From NCBI RefSeq assembly GCF_027158205.1, contig NZ_JAPVLU010000044.1, positions 1 to 64,000 of the forward strand: DNA of 64,000 nt, given 5' to 3'. Each line of letters opens with the position of its first letter. The first letter of the stretch is position 1. A program made the translations under genes and the position numbers. Positions 32,095 to 40,283 of this stretch are shown piece after piece. The notes under the pieces were generated by a model. It ran no database searches. It was not told where the DNA came from and saw only the letters and a list, made by a program, of their open reading frames with translations. The DNA comes from Streptomyces sp. H39-S7. Its GTDB lineage: Bacteria > Actinomycetota > Actinomycetes > Streptomycetales > Streptomycetaceae.

Positions 32095-34662
32095 CTATGG
32101 TCGGTCGTGGTCGAGGCGCTGTAGCAGTAGTTGCGCTTCGTTGAGCAGGGCCTGGCCGCGTGCCGTCGGGGCGACGGGGCGTTTGCGGTGGTTGAAGATC
32201 GCGAAGCCGGCGGCTGTCTCCAGCTTCTTCAGGCGCCCGTTGAGGGAGGTTCGGGGGATGCCGAGCGTGAGGGCCGCCGCGCGGCGCGTGCGATAGCCCG
32301 GAAGCAGCAGGGGAGTCCGTAGTTCTTCCAGTGCGCCCACGCGCGTGCTGATCCGTTCCATGTCCGGCGACAGCGGCACGCCGAGGTCGGCGAAGGGACT
32401 CGGCTGCCACGCCGGCGGTGCGCTGTGGCCTGGCGGATGGCGGGGGACGCCCCACGCGTCGAGGAGCTGTGAGACGTTCGCATTGGGGGCGGCCAGTTCC
32501 CGGGCGATGTCGGCCACCGTTCTGCCCTTGCCGTGGTACTCGGTGCGCAGCCACGCCGGATCGACCGATCGTTTCAGTTCGCCCGGTGCGCGGTGGGGTT
32601 GCAGCGGGATGTTTGCTTGCTTCAGCGCGGTCTTGACGATCGAGGTGGTGCATCCGGCGAGTTCGGCGATCTGCAGTTGCTGCAGGCCCTGCCGCTGATA
32701 GAGGTCGCGCAGCTGTTCGGGTACCAGGTAGCCCTGGCGGGGTGGGCGGGGGTAGTTGCCCTTGTTGTGCGGGCGGGTCTGCGCGCTCAAGCGGCGGTTC
32801 TCCATCAGCAGGCGCAGTTGGTGGACCGTGAGGCCGAGGCTCTGGGCGACGTCACGGGCGGTGGAGTTAGGGGTCAGCAGGGCGCGGACGTGCTCGGTGG
32901 GGGTGGTGACGGGCGGTTGGGGCAGGGGGATGTTGTCGAGCCAGTGTGCTGGCGGCTCCCACGTCGCCGGCTCGTCGGTGATGTGGTGGCCGGCGAGGTT
33001 GCGGTGCGCCTGCTCGTCGAGGAAGGCGAGGATCTCCGGGTGCGTCCGGTAGGCGAAGCGGTGTGTCCAGGCGGGTGCGTGGTTGCCGGGCTGCGGGTCG
33101 GCCCCGAGCAGGAGCCGCCGCAGCTGCCAGCGCAGCCGGTAGAGGTGGACTTGTTGGAACTGCCGGGTGCCCAGGCTCTTGCAGAGACGCCAGTGGGCGT
33201 TCTCGTCGAGGAGCAACGGACCCGTCTCGTCGGTGAACAGGGCGCGGCGGCGTGCGTAGTCGATCGGCACCTCATGGGTGTCGAGCACGCGCGCGTAGCG
33301 GGACAGTGTGCTGCAGATGTGATCGACGTCGACGAAGGCCAGCAGGGCCTCCAGGTTGCTGCGGAAGTGCGGATTGCCCATGATCCGGGCGGCCCCGCGG
33401 TGTCCGGCAGGCCCGTCTGGAATGAGCATGAGGCTGGCGCAGGCGCGTCGCAGGCCCGCGATCCTCGGCTGGTGCGGGCTCTTGGGCGGCAGCAGCCGCA
33501 GCGTCCAGGACGGCCAGAGCATGCCGGGCATCTTCGCCGCCCGTACAGTGATGTCGGCCTCGCTCAGGGAGGGCTCGGCGGGCTCGGCGGTCGCTGTGCC
33601 GTAGCGCAGCCGGGCCTTGAGCGTGAGCTGGCTGTCGGACGCAGCGAGAAGGCGCTGGATGACGCGGGGGCCTGCGGGCCTCCAGTTGATCAGGTTCCGC
33701 GTGGGGTGTTCGCGCAGCTCACCCACTTCGCGGTCCGGCGCCAGGCACATCCACGTGAACACGTCCTCGCACCGCGGATGCCCGGGATCGGTGGCGATCG
33801 CGGCCAGGGTGGTCCCGATGGCAACGTTGCGCGCGTCGTGGATCTCCATCGCCGCGGCGCCGGCGAGAAGCTCGCCGCCGCAGGCCGTGATGATCTCGCG
33901 GGCGATGGGTGGCACGACGTCGGGCCGGGTGCCGATGTTGCGTAGCGCTCGTCGTCCCAGGTGTGACAGTTCCCCGGCCCGTTCGCGCGCAGCAGCGCTG
34001 CGATGATCCGCGATGACGTGCGCGTTGACGTCGGCCTGCGACAGCAGGACCGCATCGCCTTCGGCGAGAGAGAGGACGGGGGCTTCGGTCAGGGGGTAGC
34101 CGCAGCGGGTGCCGCGGCCGTCGCGCTCGGTCAAGGAACGGCAGGCTTGTGGCCTAGGCAGCATGCGGTGATTTCCGCCGCTGAGTACGGGTGGGTGCTT
34201 GCCACAGTGCGGGCACCGGTCGAGGAGCAGGAGCAGGAGCCGGTGTCGGCTGCAGGCGAAGGTCCAGCCCAGGCGCCAGTGCACCTGCCATTGGCCCCCG
34301 TTGCCGGCCAGGCAGGCGGGACAGTATCGCGAGGTGGTGCCGTAGAACCGCCAGTGGGCGGGCGCTCTCAGCCGCCGGGTCGGCCCGGTGATCCGCACGA
34401 GGGAACCGTCGAACGCCTCCAAGGTCATCGCCCTCAGCTGCTCGGACCCGACGCCGGTGCGCCGCTCCAGCAGCTCCAGCTCGCCCTCGGTCAGGCGCCG
34501 GACCATCCTGCGCACGGATGCGTGCGGCAGCCCCAGGTAGTCGGCGAAGTCCACGGTGTGCGTGCGCAGGCGGTGAGCGTAGCGCTCGCACCAGCTGTCC
34601 AGGGCCTCCCCAGGGGAGGGCAGTACCCCGATGGGGATGCGCTCGTCACTCCAGCCCGTCAT
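32095..34662 (-). CDS. tniQ: TniQ/TnsD-family target selector with extra HTH domains
   Basis: TniQ/TnsD proteins choose the insertion site of Tn7-like transposons and recruit TnsC. The N-terminus IPIGVLPSPGEALDSWCERY is the TniQ hallmark. A zinc site follows: C114 and C117 (YCPAC), C137 and H140 (CSRH), C150 and C153 (CPHC). The 855-residue length is well above minimal TniQ and includes several helix-turn-helix segments: TARDVAQSLGLTVHQLRLLM, LQQLQIAELAGCTTSIVKTA, RTVADIARELAAPNANVSQL. The last 75 residues look like a LysR-type winged helix (RTRRAAALTLGIPRTSLNGR, then KKLETAAGFAIFNH). The ATG overlaps the tnsC stop (ATGA) and follows GGAGG. Recognition of the glycosyltransferase 3' end is an inference. 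Confidence 0.9.
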   Translation of the reverse strand: MTGWSDERIPIGVLPSPGEALDSWCERYAHRLRTHTVDFADYLGLPHASVRRMVRRLTEGELELLERRTGVGSEQLRAMTLEAFDGSLVRITGPTRRLRAPAHWRFYGTTSRYCPACLAGNGGQWQVHWRLGWTFACSRHRLLLLLLDRCPHCGKHPPVLSGGNHRMLPRPQACRSLTERDGRGTRCGYPLTEAPVLSLAEGDAVLLSQADVNAHVIADHRSAAARERAGELSHLGRRALRNIGTRPDVVPPIAREIITACGGELLAGAAAMEIHDARNVAIGTTLAAIATDPGHPRCEDVFTWMCLAPDREVGELREHPTRNLINWRPAGPRVIQRLLAASDSQLTLKARLRYGTATAEPAEPSLSEADITVRAAKMPGMLWPSWTLRLLPPKSPHQPRIAGLRRACASLMLIPDGPAGHRGAARIMGNPHFRSNLEALLAFVDVDHICSTLSRYARVLDTHEVPIDYARRRALFTDETGPLLLDENAHWRLCKSLGTRQFQQVHLYRLRWQLRRLLLGADPQPGNHAPAWTHRFAYRTHPEILAFLDEQAHRNLAGHHITDEPATWEPPAHWLDNIPLPQPPVTTPTEHVRALLTPNSTARDVAQSLGLTVHQLRLLMENRRLSAQTRPHNKGNYPRPPRQGYLVPEQLRDLYQRQGLQQLQIAELAGCTTSIVKTALKQANIPLQPHRAPGELKRSVDPAWLRTEYHGKGRTVADIARELAAPNANVSQLLDAWGVPRHPPGHSAPPAWQPSPFADLGVPLSPDMERISTRVGALEELRTPLLLPGYRTRRAAALTLGIPRTSLNGRLKKLETAAGFAIFNHRKRPVAPTARGQALLNEAQLLLQRLDHDRP

Positions 34663-35801
34663 GCCGACCTCCTCCGGCGTCGTGGATCCTGGGGCCGCGT
34701 GGTCTTGAGACCGGCCTTGATCTCGGCCTCCAGTTCCTTGCGGGCCTCCTCGGCCGCGGCGTCGTTCTTCACCTGGTTCATCAACTCCTCGTCCAGGCGC
34801 TCGTGCCCACCTCGGATCGCGCGCAGGCAGCCACGATTGACCAGCGCCATCAGCGACGCGAAGTGCCCGGTGGAACGGGCGAAGAGGTAGTCCGAGAGGT
34901 CCTCGGCGAGCATGCCGGGGTACTTCTCGGCCAGGACGAGCTTCTGCTCGATCGTCTTAAGCAGCTGGTGCCACTGCAGGCGGCCCTCGTCGTCATCGAC
35001 CTGGAAGGGCAGCAACGTCAGCGCCGTGGTACGGCGCCCGAACTGTGCGAGCGGGCTCTCCCGCGGTGAGAACCCCTCATGGAGAATGCCGCGTTCCTGG
35101 ACGCCGACACCCACGTAGATCAGCGTGACGGGGAAGACGTTGGAGAGGTACTTGAGTTGGTTGGCCATGCGGACCGCGTTCGACTTCGAGCCGGCCAGAA
35201 AGTGGATGTCGTCGATGACCATGGCGACGGTCTTCATCGACAAGACCGCGTCCACGGCCCGCTCGGCCAGCGTGTCCGCGTCTCCCTTGACGGGCAGGCC
35301 GTAGAACCGGCAGATCGCCGCGTTCAGACCGCGGATCAGCGTGTTGCCACTGAGCGCGATGTAGATGACCGGCACCCGGCGGGCGCCGCCCGGCGTGGTG
35401 TCTCCGCGCAGGTTGACCTGCCGCCTGAACAGGTCGCAGCCGTACGCGCGCACCGCCGTGCTCTTGCCGAGACCCGGATGGGCGTCCACCAGGGCGGCCG
35501 GTTTGGTCTTGTTGCCGTCCTGCCGGTTCGACTCGACGATCTCCCGCAAGTCCGCATGGAGCGCGAGCAGCTGCGGGGTGTCGATGGGGCCGATGTTGGC
35601 GTGCCAGACCTCCCGGCTGTCGTTGTGCACCGCGAGCGCCCGCGGCGCAAGGTCGGCGATCTGGGGACGGCTCAGGTGCTCGGGCCGGATCCGGTCAGGG
35701 CCGTAGACCTCCTGCAGCCACCCGGATAGCCGGGTCGGGCTGTACTGACGGTCGTCGCCTTCGAACGGCTCGGCGTGTACGGCACTGCCCGCCGTACTCA
35801 A
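34659..35801 (-). CDS. tnsC: TnsC-type AAA+ ATPase
   Basis: TnsC links the target selector to the transposase and activates it when ATP-bound. Walker A is DAHPGLGKST at about 106-115 and Walker B AMVIDDIHFL near 193-202, with a sensor-like RTTALTLLPFQVDD region and a C-terminal basic tail. The 380-residue length fits the family. The start is probably a TTG at 35801 overlapping the tnsB stop (TTGA); a GTG about 20 bases in is the alternative. It is the third gene of a four-gene coupled operon. Confidence 0.9.
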   Translation of the reverse strand: MSTAGSAVHAEPFEGDDRQYSPTRLSGWLQEVYGPDRIRPEHLSRPQIADLAPRALAVHNDSREVWHANIGPIDTPQLLALHADLREIVESNRQDGNKTKPAALVDAHPGLGKSTAVRAYGCDLFRRQVNLRGDTTPGGARRVPVIYIALSGNTLIRGLNAAICRFYGLPVKGDADTLAERAVDAVLSMKTVAMVIDDIHFLAGSKSNAVRMANQLKYLSNVFPVTLIYVGVGVQERGILHEGFSPRESPLAQFGRRTTALTLLPFQVDDDEGRLQWHQLLKTIEQKLVLAEKYPGMLAEDLSDYLFARSTGHFASLMALVNRGCLRAIRGGHERLDEELMNQVKNDAAAEEARKELEAEIKAGLKTTRPQDPRRRRRSA

Positions 35802-37978
35802 CGGCTCTCCCAGACGTCGGCGTAGTAGTCGTCCTCGTCGATCGCGGCGCCGTTCTCCTCGCCAGGAAAGGCGGCTTCCAGCTCATCGTCTTCGTCATCG
35901 TCCCCGCCCGGCACCTCAGCCGTGCCATCGATGACCCGCAGGTCCGGGCCCTCCGTGTCGGTCTGTTGGGCCCCGGGCCCGCCAGCGGCCGCCACGTTCC
36001 GCAGAGAGGGCAGAGAGGCGATGAGGTCGGTGTCGGCGGGCGTCTCGTCCTCGCCGACCATGAGCAGTCGTTCCTGGGACAGCCGCACCGCCATGCGGCG
36101 CTCGGTACGATCTCGCGTCAGCCCCGCACCCCAGCGCTCCAGCAGCTCGACCAGGGTGCGCTTGGTGTCCGGGAAACGGTCCTTCTGCCGGGCGAGGCGA
36201 CGGGCGTACCCCAGCGCTTCCCGGCTCACCGGGCCTCCGAGAGCAGCGGCATGCTCCCAGTTCAGGACGTGCCAGTCCCGGATCTGCGGGTCCTGGAAGT
36301 ACGCCTTGGTGATGTCGCCGGAGTCGATGGCGATTGGCCACTTTCCCGCGTCCACTCCGCGGTAGGGGCTGGGCTGGTTGCGGTGGCCGTTGAACCCGTC
36401 CCCGTTGTAGCGCAGGCTGTCGATGTCCACGCCGTAGTGGTGGATCGGGACGCGGAACTCTTCGAGGAAGTCCAGGGCGAGATGCGGGCGCAAAGGAATC
36501 CGCAGCGGGCCGGCGCGGGTGACGCCGTGCTCGAACATCTCCAGCGGGCTGAGCTTCAGCCCCGGCACCTCCGGGATGCACAGCCCGCGATGGCGGCGCC
36601 GGTGATACACCGTCGTGATCCAATCCCGGATGACCGCTTCGAGCTCGTCGAGGAAGAAGAACGCCTCGTCCTCGACCTTCTCGCCGCGGCTGTGCACGTC
36701 GGCGCCCTTGTAGCCGGGCAGCGCGGCCAACAGGCCCTGGTTCAAGGTCCGGAACCAACGCTCGACCGGCTTGTCGGTCGGCGTCTTGGGCCGGGCGGGC
36801 TGCAAGGAGATCCGCAGCTTCGCGCAGACGCTCTTGATATGGTTCGACAGATAGACCTTGCCGTGGTCGAAGATGATCGTTTCAGTGGCGACCGTCGGCA
36901 GCAGCGGCTGACCATCCCGGTCCACGAGCTTCTCCGCGTCGACCACCACGGTGGACGGCACCCCGGCATACGGCAGCGGCTCCCCGCCGCCGGTGTGGGC
37001 CTCGCGCGGACGGACCGTCTCATACAAGACCCCAGCGACATCAACGGACTTCGTCGAGACCGGTGTCAGCCGCAGACCCACGATGCACCGGCTGTAGAGA
37101 TCCATGGCGACCGTCAGCTCGCACCTAACCCACCGGCAGGTCAGCGGCTCCATCGCGAAGACGTCCAGGCTGTTGGTGTCCAGGACCACGTACTCGCCCG
37201 GCCGGGTGGCACGCAGGCGCCCGTACGTGCCTTTCGGGGCGTCCGCGATCGACCGCTTGCCCTTGGTGCTGCCCTCGAACGCGTTGGTCCCCTTGGCCAG
37301 TTGCCGCAGCAGCTCGTAGCCCATCGTGCTCGCCGGCAGCGGCACCGGGCCCTTGCCGTGCTCCTTGACCAGCCGCTCCTCGATCTCGGTGAGGATCAGC
37401 CCGCGCACCGGACGACTCGCCTTGACGTGCGCCTTCAAGACCTCCTCCGCCATCTCCACCCAGCGAGGATCCGCCCGCTCCACCACGCTGCGTACCGGAC
37501 GGTCGATCACGAGCCCGGCCGGGCCGGACTTCTTGAAAGCCGCGGTCCAGCGGCGGACCGTGCTGGCCCCGACGCCAAGCTCAGCGGCCTTGACCGCATA
37601 GCGGTGCAGCAGCGGAATTCCCGGCGCAAAGTCCTCGCGCGGCTCTCCTTCGAGGGCCAACGCGGCGTCGCCGAGACGGAAACCGGTCAGGACCTCCTGG
37701 ACGTGCTGGACCTTCGCGGTCAGCTCGTCGTCTTCCTCTTCGGCCAGGCCGCTCAGCAACGCTGCCGATGCCGTCGTCTCTTCCGGGGCCGGTTCCAGGA
37801 TCTCGGTGCTGGGATGGCTGAGGAGTACGGAGATGTCGACCTGCCGCAGCTTCGGCGGCCCGGCCACCGCGGACTGCCGCAGGAGAATACGCCGTCCTTC
37901 GATCTCCGCGACGGTGAACTGCTCACCGTCGAAGGCGATCGGCAGCCCGGGCCGCAGCGTCGTCGTCCACTGGCTCAT
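35798..37978 (-). CDS. tnsB: TnsB-type DDE transposase
   Basis: TnsB binds the transposon ends and joins their 3' ends to target DNA. The catalytic triad is visible: D267 in EYVVLDTNSLD, D371 in TIIFDHGKVYLSNH and E406 in TDKPVERWFRTLN. Helix-turn-helix segments upstream (AAELGVGASTVRRWTAAFKK) would bind the end repeats, and a beta-barrel-like Mu-type C-terminal domain follows the core. The acidic C-terminus (DDDEDDELEAAFPGEENGA) is the part that contacts TnsC in Tn7. At 726 residues it is close to Tn7 TnsB. The ATG at 37978 overlaps the tnsA stop (ATGA), which fixes the start. Confidence 0.93.
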   Translation of the reverse strand: MSQWTTTLRPGLPIAFDGEQFTVAEIEGRRILLRQSAVAGPPKLRQVDISVLLSHPSTEILEPAPEETTASAALLSGLAEEEDDELTAKVQHVQEVLTGFRLGDAALALEGEPREDFAPGIPLLHRYAVKAAELGVGASTVRRWTAAFKKSGPAGLVIDRPVRSVVERADPRWVEMAEEVLKAHVKASRPVRGLILTEIEERLVKEHGKGPVPLPASTMGYELLRQLAKGTNAFEGSTKGKRSIADAPKGTYGRLRATRPGEYVVLDTNSLDVFAMEPLTCRWVRCELTVAMDLYSRCIVGLRLTPVSTKSVDVAGVLYETVRPREAHTGGGEPLPYAGVPSTVVVDAEKLVDRDGQPLLPTVATETIIFDHGKVYLSNHIKSVCAKLRISLQPARPKTPTDKPVERWFRTLNQGLLAALPGYKGADVHSRGEKVEDEAFFFLDELEAVIRDWITTVYHRRRHRGLCIPEVPGLKLSPLEMFEHGVTRAGPLRIPLRPHLALDFLEEFRVPIHHYGVDIDSLRYNGDGFNGHRNQPSPYRGVDAGKWPIAIDSGDITKAYFQDPQIRDWHVLNWEHAAALGGPVSREALGYARRLARQKDRFPDTKRTLVELLERWGAGLTRDRTERRMAVRLSQERLLMVGEDETPADTDLIASLPSLRNVAAAGGPGAQQTDTEGPDLRVIDGTAEVPGGDDDEDDELEAAFPGEENGAAIDEDDYYADVWESR

Positions 37979-38729
37979 CCATGCCTCCGCAGAATGCACT
38001 CCCCCGACAGCGGCCCAGCTGTGAGATCCGTGGTCAGCCGCCCCGACCACAACAGCGCCATCAGCGCCGGACGGGCTACCTCGGGCTTGCCGTCTCCGGC
38101 CAGTCGTCGCTCAGCGAGCCCCAACTCCTCACCATCGACGACCTCCTGCCAAGCCCGTTCGACTTCGGCGACGGGCACGACACCGGGATGGCGATAGGCG
38201 GCCAGGAACCGGACGTTCTCCAACAGAGCCGGATCGGCTCCCGACCAGATCTCGTACTGCCAACCATGGCGCTCGATCAGATGGCCCGGCCAGGCCAGCG
38301 CCTGCGCGACCTTCGGGTCCTCAAGGCGCGAGGCCGGCTTGACGTTGACGACGCGTACCGTCCCCGAGCCGTCACCAGAAGGAAGTCTGGAACGTGGCTG
38401 CGGACCTTGCCGTCGATTCGCGCCACCATGCGCAAGGGCTGGGCGTAGATGCCGCACACCGACGGATCGAAGTCGGCGAGCAGTAGGCGGGCCAACTCGA
38501 GCCAGCTCTCGTGGACGACCTGGCCGCCCGTCGTTGCCGAGGCGTAGTCGCCCGAGTAGTGAGCCATGCCGTGTACCGAGCGGACCCGGCGCCACGGGTC
38601 CGACTCTGCGAAATCCTCCAAGCGCAACTGATTGAAGGGGACTTCGCGAGTCGACCCGTCGGTGTACCGAATCGACGCCGTAGGGATGTTGTGCTTGCTT
38701 CGGCTCTTCCTCGGGCGCTGTACGGCCAT
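37975..38729 (-). pseudogene. tnsA: TnsA-type endonuclease gene with a frame break
   Basis: TnsA cuts the 5' ends of the transposon so that it moves by cut-and-paste. The first frame encodes VVHESWLELARLLLADFDPS and HVPDFLLV, containing the Glu and Asp of the restriction-endonuclease-like site. The second frame continues with TVRVVNVKPAS, holding the expected Val-x-Lys, then the C-terminal domain with NVRFLAAYRHPG, to a stop overlapping tnsB. The frames are offset by one base between about 38370 and 38395, next to a GGGG run. This could be a genuine mutation, programmed frameshifting or a base error. Without an intact TnsA, transposition would be replicative. The ATG at 38729 is the most likely start. 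Confidence 0.8.
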
Positions 38730-38778
38730 ACTGGAATGGTGTGAAGAGGACGCACCACCCAAACCGGAAGCTCGTTAA

Positions 38779-38794
38779 CGGTCAGCAATGACCG
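38779..38794. promoter_or_regulatory. Small palindrome upstream of tnsA
   Basis: CGGTCA and TGACCG surround a GCAA loop inside a wider imperfect AACGGT / ACCGTT repeat, about 50 bp above the tnsA start. It may be an operator for the transposition operon. It lies just inside the TnsB binding sites of the right end. Confidence 0.45.
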
Positions 38795-38811
38795 CTACTA
38801 ACCGTTACCAC

Positions 38812-38887
38812 TGCTCATGATCACGCGGAAATGCTCAATCGGTGCTCATGATCACGCGGAAGTGCTCACGAAACCGCGGAACCTACA
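38812..38887. repeat. Right end of the Tn7-like transposon
   Basis: TGCTCATGATCACGCGGAA occurs at 38812 and again at 38843, and GTGCTCACGAAACCGCGG follows at 38862, ending CCTACA at 38887. These are direct repeats of the kind bound by TnsB. The last 38 bases are nearly identical to 25911-25948, the right end of the small element. Confidence 0.88.
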
Positions 38888-39636
38888 GGCGGATGGTTGC
38901 GGAGGGCGGACCGCAGGCTGCGGCCGTACTGCCAGGCATGCTCGCGGGCCGCCGCCTCCAACTCGTCATATCCGTGCTGGGCTGTGAGCTGGCCGGCGTG
39001 CTTGCGGTACCTGTAGACCGGAACGGGCAGCAGGATTCCGGGGGCAAGATTCGAGATGCCGACGGCCGTGCAGTAGTCCTCGCCCTGGACGAGGCCGCCC
39101 ATCGGGGCGGCGCGTACGAGGTCGGTGCGGGCCAGGATCGTGGTCGGCCCGATGGGGATGGTGTCGGCCGGGGACTTCCAGTACGTCCATACGTCGCCGG
39201 CCTCGTGGCGGCCGGGCGGGGTGGGGCACCGCCACAGGGTGGTCGAGCCGTCCGGGTGAAGGTCCTCACTCCACCCTGCACACCAGCCCACTCCGGCCGA
39301 TTCCAGGGCGTTCAGTCGCAGGGACATGGCGTCGTCGGTGAACTCATCGTCATCGTCCGCCCAATTTGTGTACTTGGTGTCGACTTGGTTGAGGGCGAGG
39401 TTCCTGGCGCAGGCGGCGCCGACCGGACGGGGGAGCGCCAGGGTGCGGACCCGGGGGTCGTCGGCGAGCGGGGCCGGCAGCCGCTCGGCCGAGACACCGT
39501 CGAGTGCGATCACGGCCTGCCAGGGGACGGTCTGGCGGGTGAGGCTGGCGTGCATGGCGGTCAGGTAGTCGAGGCGGTCCTCGCGCAGGCGGGTGGCGAT
39601 GACGACGGTGATCAGGGGAGCGGCGTACGGGGGCAG
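38866..39636 (-). CDS. Family 2-like glycosyltransferase, 3' end replaced by transposon
   Basis: The protein has the GT-A plan: LITVVIATRLREDRLDYLTA near the N-terminus, NQVDTKYTNWADDDDEFTDD with an aspartate-rich D-D-D cluster that would bind the nucleotide-sugar metal, then GGLVQGEDYCTAVG as the catalytic-region acidic motif. It would transfer a sugar to an unknown acceptor. The 5' end lacks ATG/GTG; a CTG at 39636 after AGGAG is the best start. The 3' end now reads through the transposon right end and stops within it (NHPPVGSAVS). Removing both elements extends it in frame to 23655. Confidence 0.75.
   Translation of the reverse strand: MPPYAAPLITVVIATRLREDRLDYLTAMHASLTRQTVPWQAVIALDGVSAERLPAPLADDPRVRTLALPRPVGAACARNLALNQVDTKYTNWADDDDEFTDDAMSLRLNALESAGVGWCAGWSEDLHPDGSTTLWRCPTPPGRHEAGDVWTYWKSPADTIPIGPTTILARTDLVRAAPMGGLVQGEDYCTAVGISNLAPGILLPVPVYRYRKHAGQLTAQHGYDELEAAAREHAWQYGRSLRSALRNHPPVGSAVS
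38888..38892. repeat. Target-site copy GGCGG, right of the transposon
   Basis: Five bases directly outside the right tip, identical to 25949-25953. Together they are the 5-bp duplication expected of a Tn7-type insertion. Confidence 0.88.
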
Positions 39637-39660
39637 GGAAGACTCCTGGGACGGGGGTGG

Positions 39661-40283
39661 CTAGCGGCGGCTGGTGTGCTGCGGGGTGCCGGCCTGCGCG
39701 GGGGCTGCTGCGGGCGTGGTGCGGGGTGGTGCCGCGTGGGCCGGCTGGATGATGGGGGTCGGTGCAATGGGGGACCAGTGCTCGGGGTAGTCGCTGAAGT
39801 TGGTGCGCGGGTCTGTGGTCCAGTCCACGAGCCGGCCGGAGCCCTCGTGGGGCGCGCCGATCACTTCGATGCCGTGCTGGTGCAGGAGGTAGCCCCATTG
39901 CATGTCCTGCGCGTTGGCGGTTTCGTCGGTGACCGTCATGCGCACCGGTGGGGTCCCGTCGGGGGTGATCAGGTGGTCCAGCGTGCTGCTGGGCCACTGT
40001 TCGCCGCCGGTCAGCGCGGTGAGGAGCGCGGGTGGGGCGCCGTCGAGGAGGTCGGTGCCCAGCTCGTCCCAGCCGACGGCGACGTCATCGATGAGGTTGA
40101 CATGGCCTGCAGGTCGCGCCCGAACTTGTGCTGGTAGGCGGCCAGGAGCAGGGGGAGATGGTGGCTGGGCACGCCGTCGTGGTGGACGTAAATGCCGCTG
40201 TAGCCCGAGGTGGTGGGGCGGGCGATGAAGGAGCGTGTGGACAGGGAGGTCTCCAGGTCGCAGGACCGGTTGAGGGAGGTCAG
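39661..40283 (-). pseudogene. Hypothetical gene with a frame break
   Basis: The 5' frame encodes LNRSCDLETSLSTRSFIARP then YSGIYVHHDGVPSHHLPLLL and YQHKFGRDLQAM. The continuing sequence VNLIDDVAVGWDELGTDLLD then PSSTLDHLITPDGTPPVRMT and DMQWGYLLHQHGIEVIGAPH lies one base out of register, at about 40098. A missing G between ATG and TCAAC would restore it. The start appears to be a CTG overlapping the preceding stop as CTGA. The family is not recognised. Confidence 0.55.

Larger units (their letters stand above)
25954..38887. mobile_element. Tn7-like transposon with TnsA, TnsB, TnsC and TniQ
   Basis: The element spans 12,934 bp. The left tip is TGTAGGGGGCGCGCTTTCGT; the right tip, on the opposite strand, is TGTAGGTTCCGCGGTTTCGT, so both share TGTAGG and then TTTCGTGAGCAC. 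Both ends carry further copies of the GTGAGCA or TGATCATGAGCA motif (26012, 26034; 38812, 38843), as expected of TnsB binding sites. It is flanked by GGCGG on each side. The transposition operon tnsA-tnsB-tnsC-tniQ reads leftward from the right end. The cargo lies between tniQ and the left end. No CRISPR or Cas genes are present, so targeting is presumably by the TniQ protein. Confidence 0.93.

Noticed and set aside
35966..38197. Long rightward open frame opposite tnsB
   Set aside because: Shadow frame; its peptide is Arg/Gln/His-rich with no recognisable domain, while the other strand carries the complete DDE transposase.
25954..38887. CRISPR-associated transposon (CAST)
   Set aside because: No cas genes and no repeat-spacer array were seen in or near the element; TniQ is a large TnsD-like form instead of the small CAST type.
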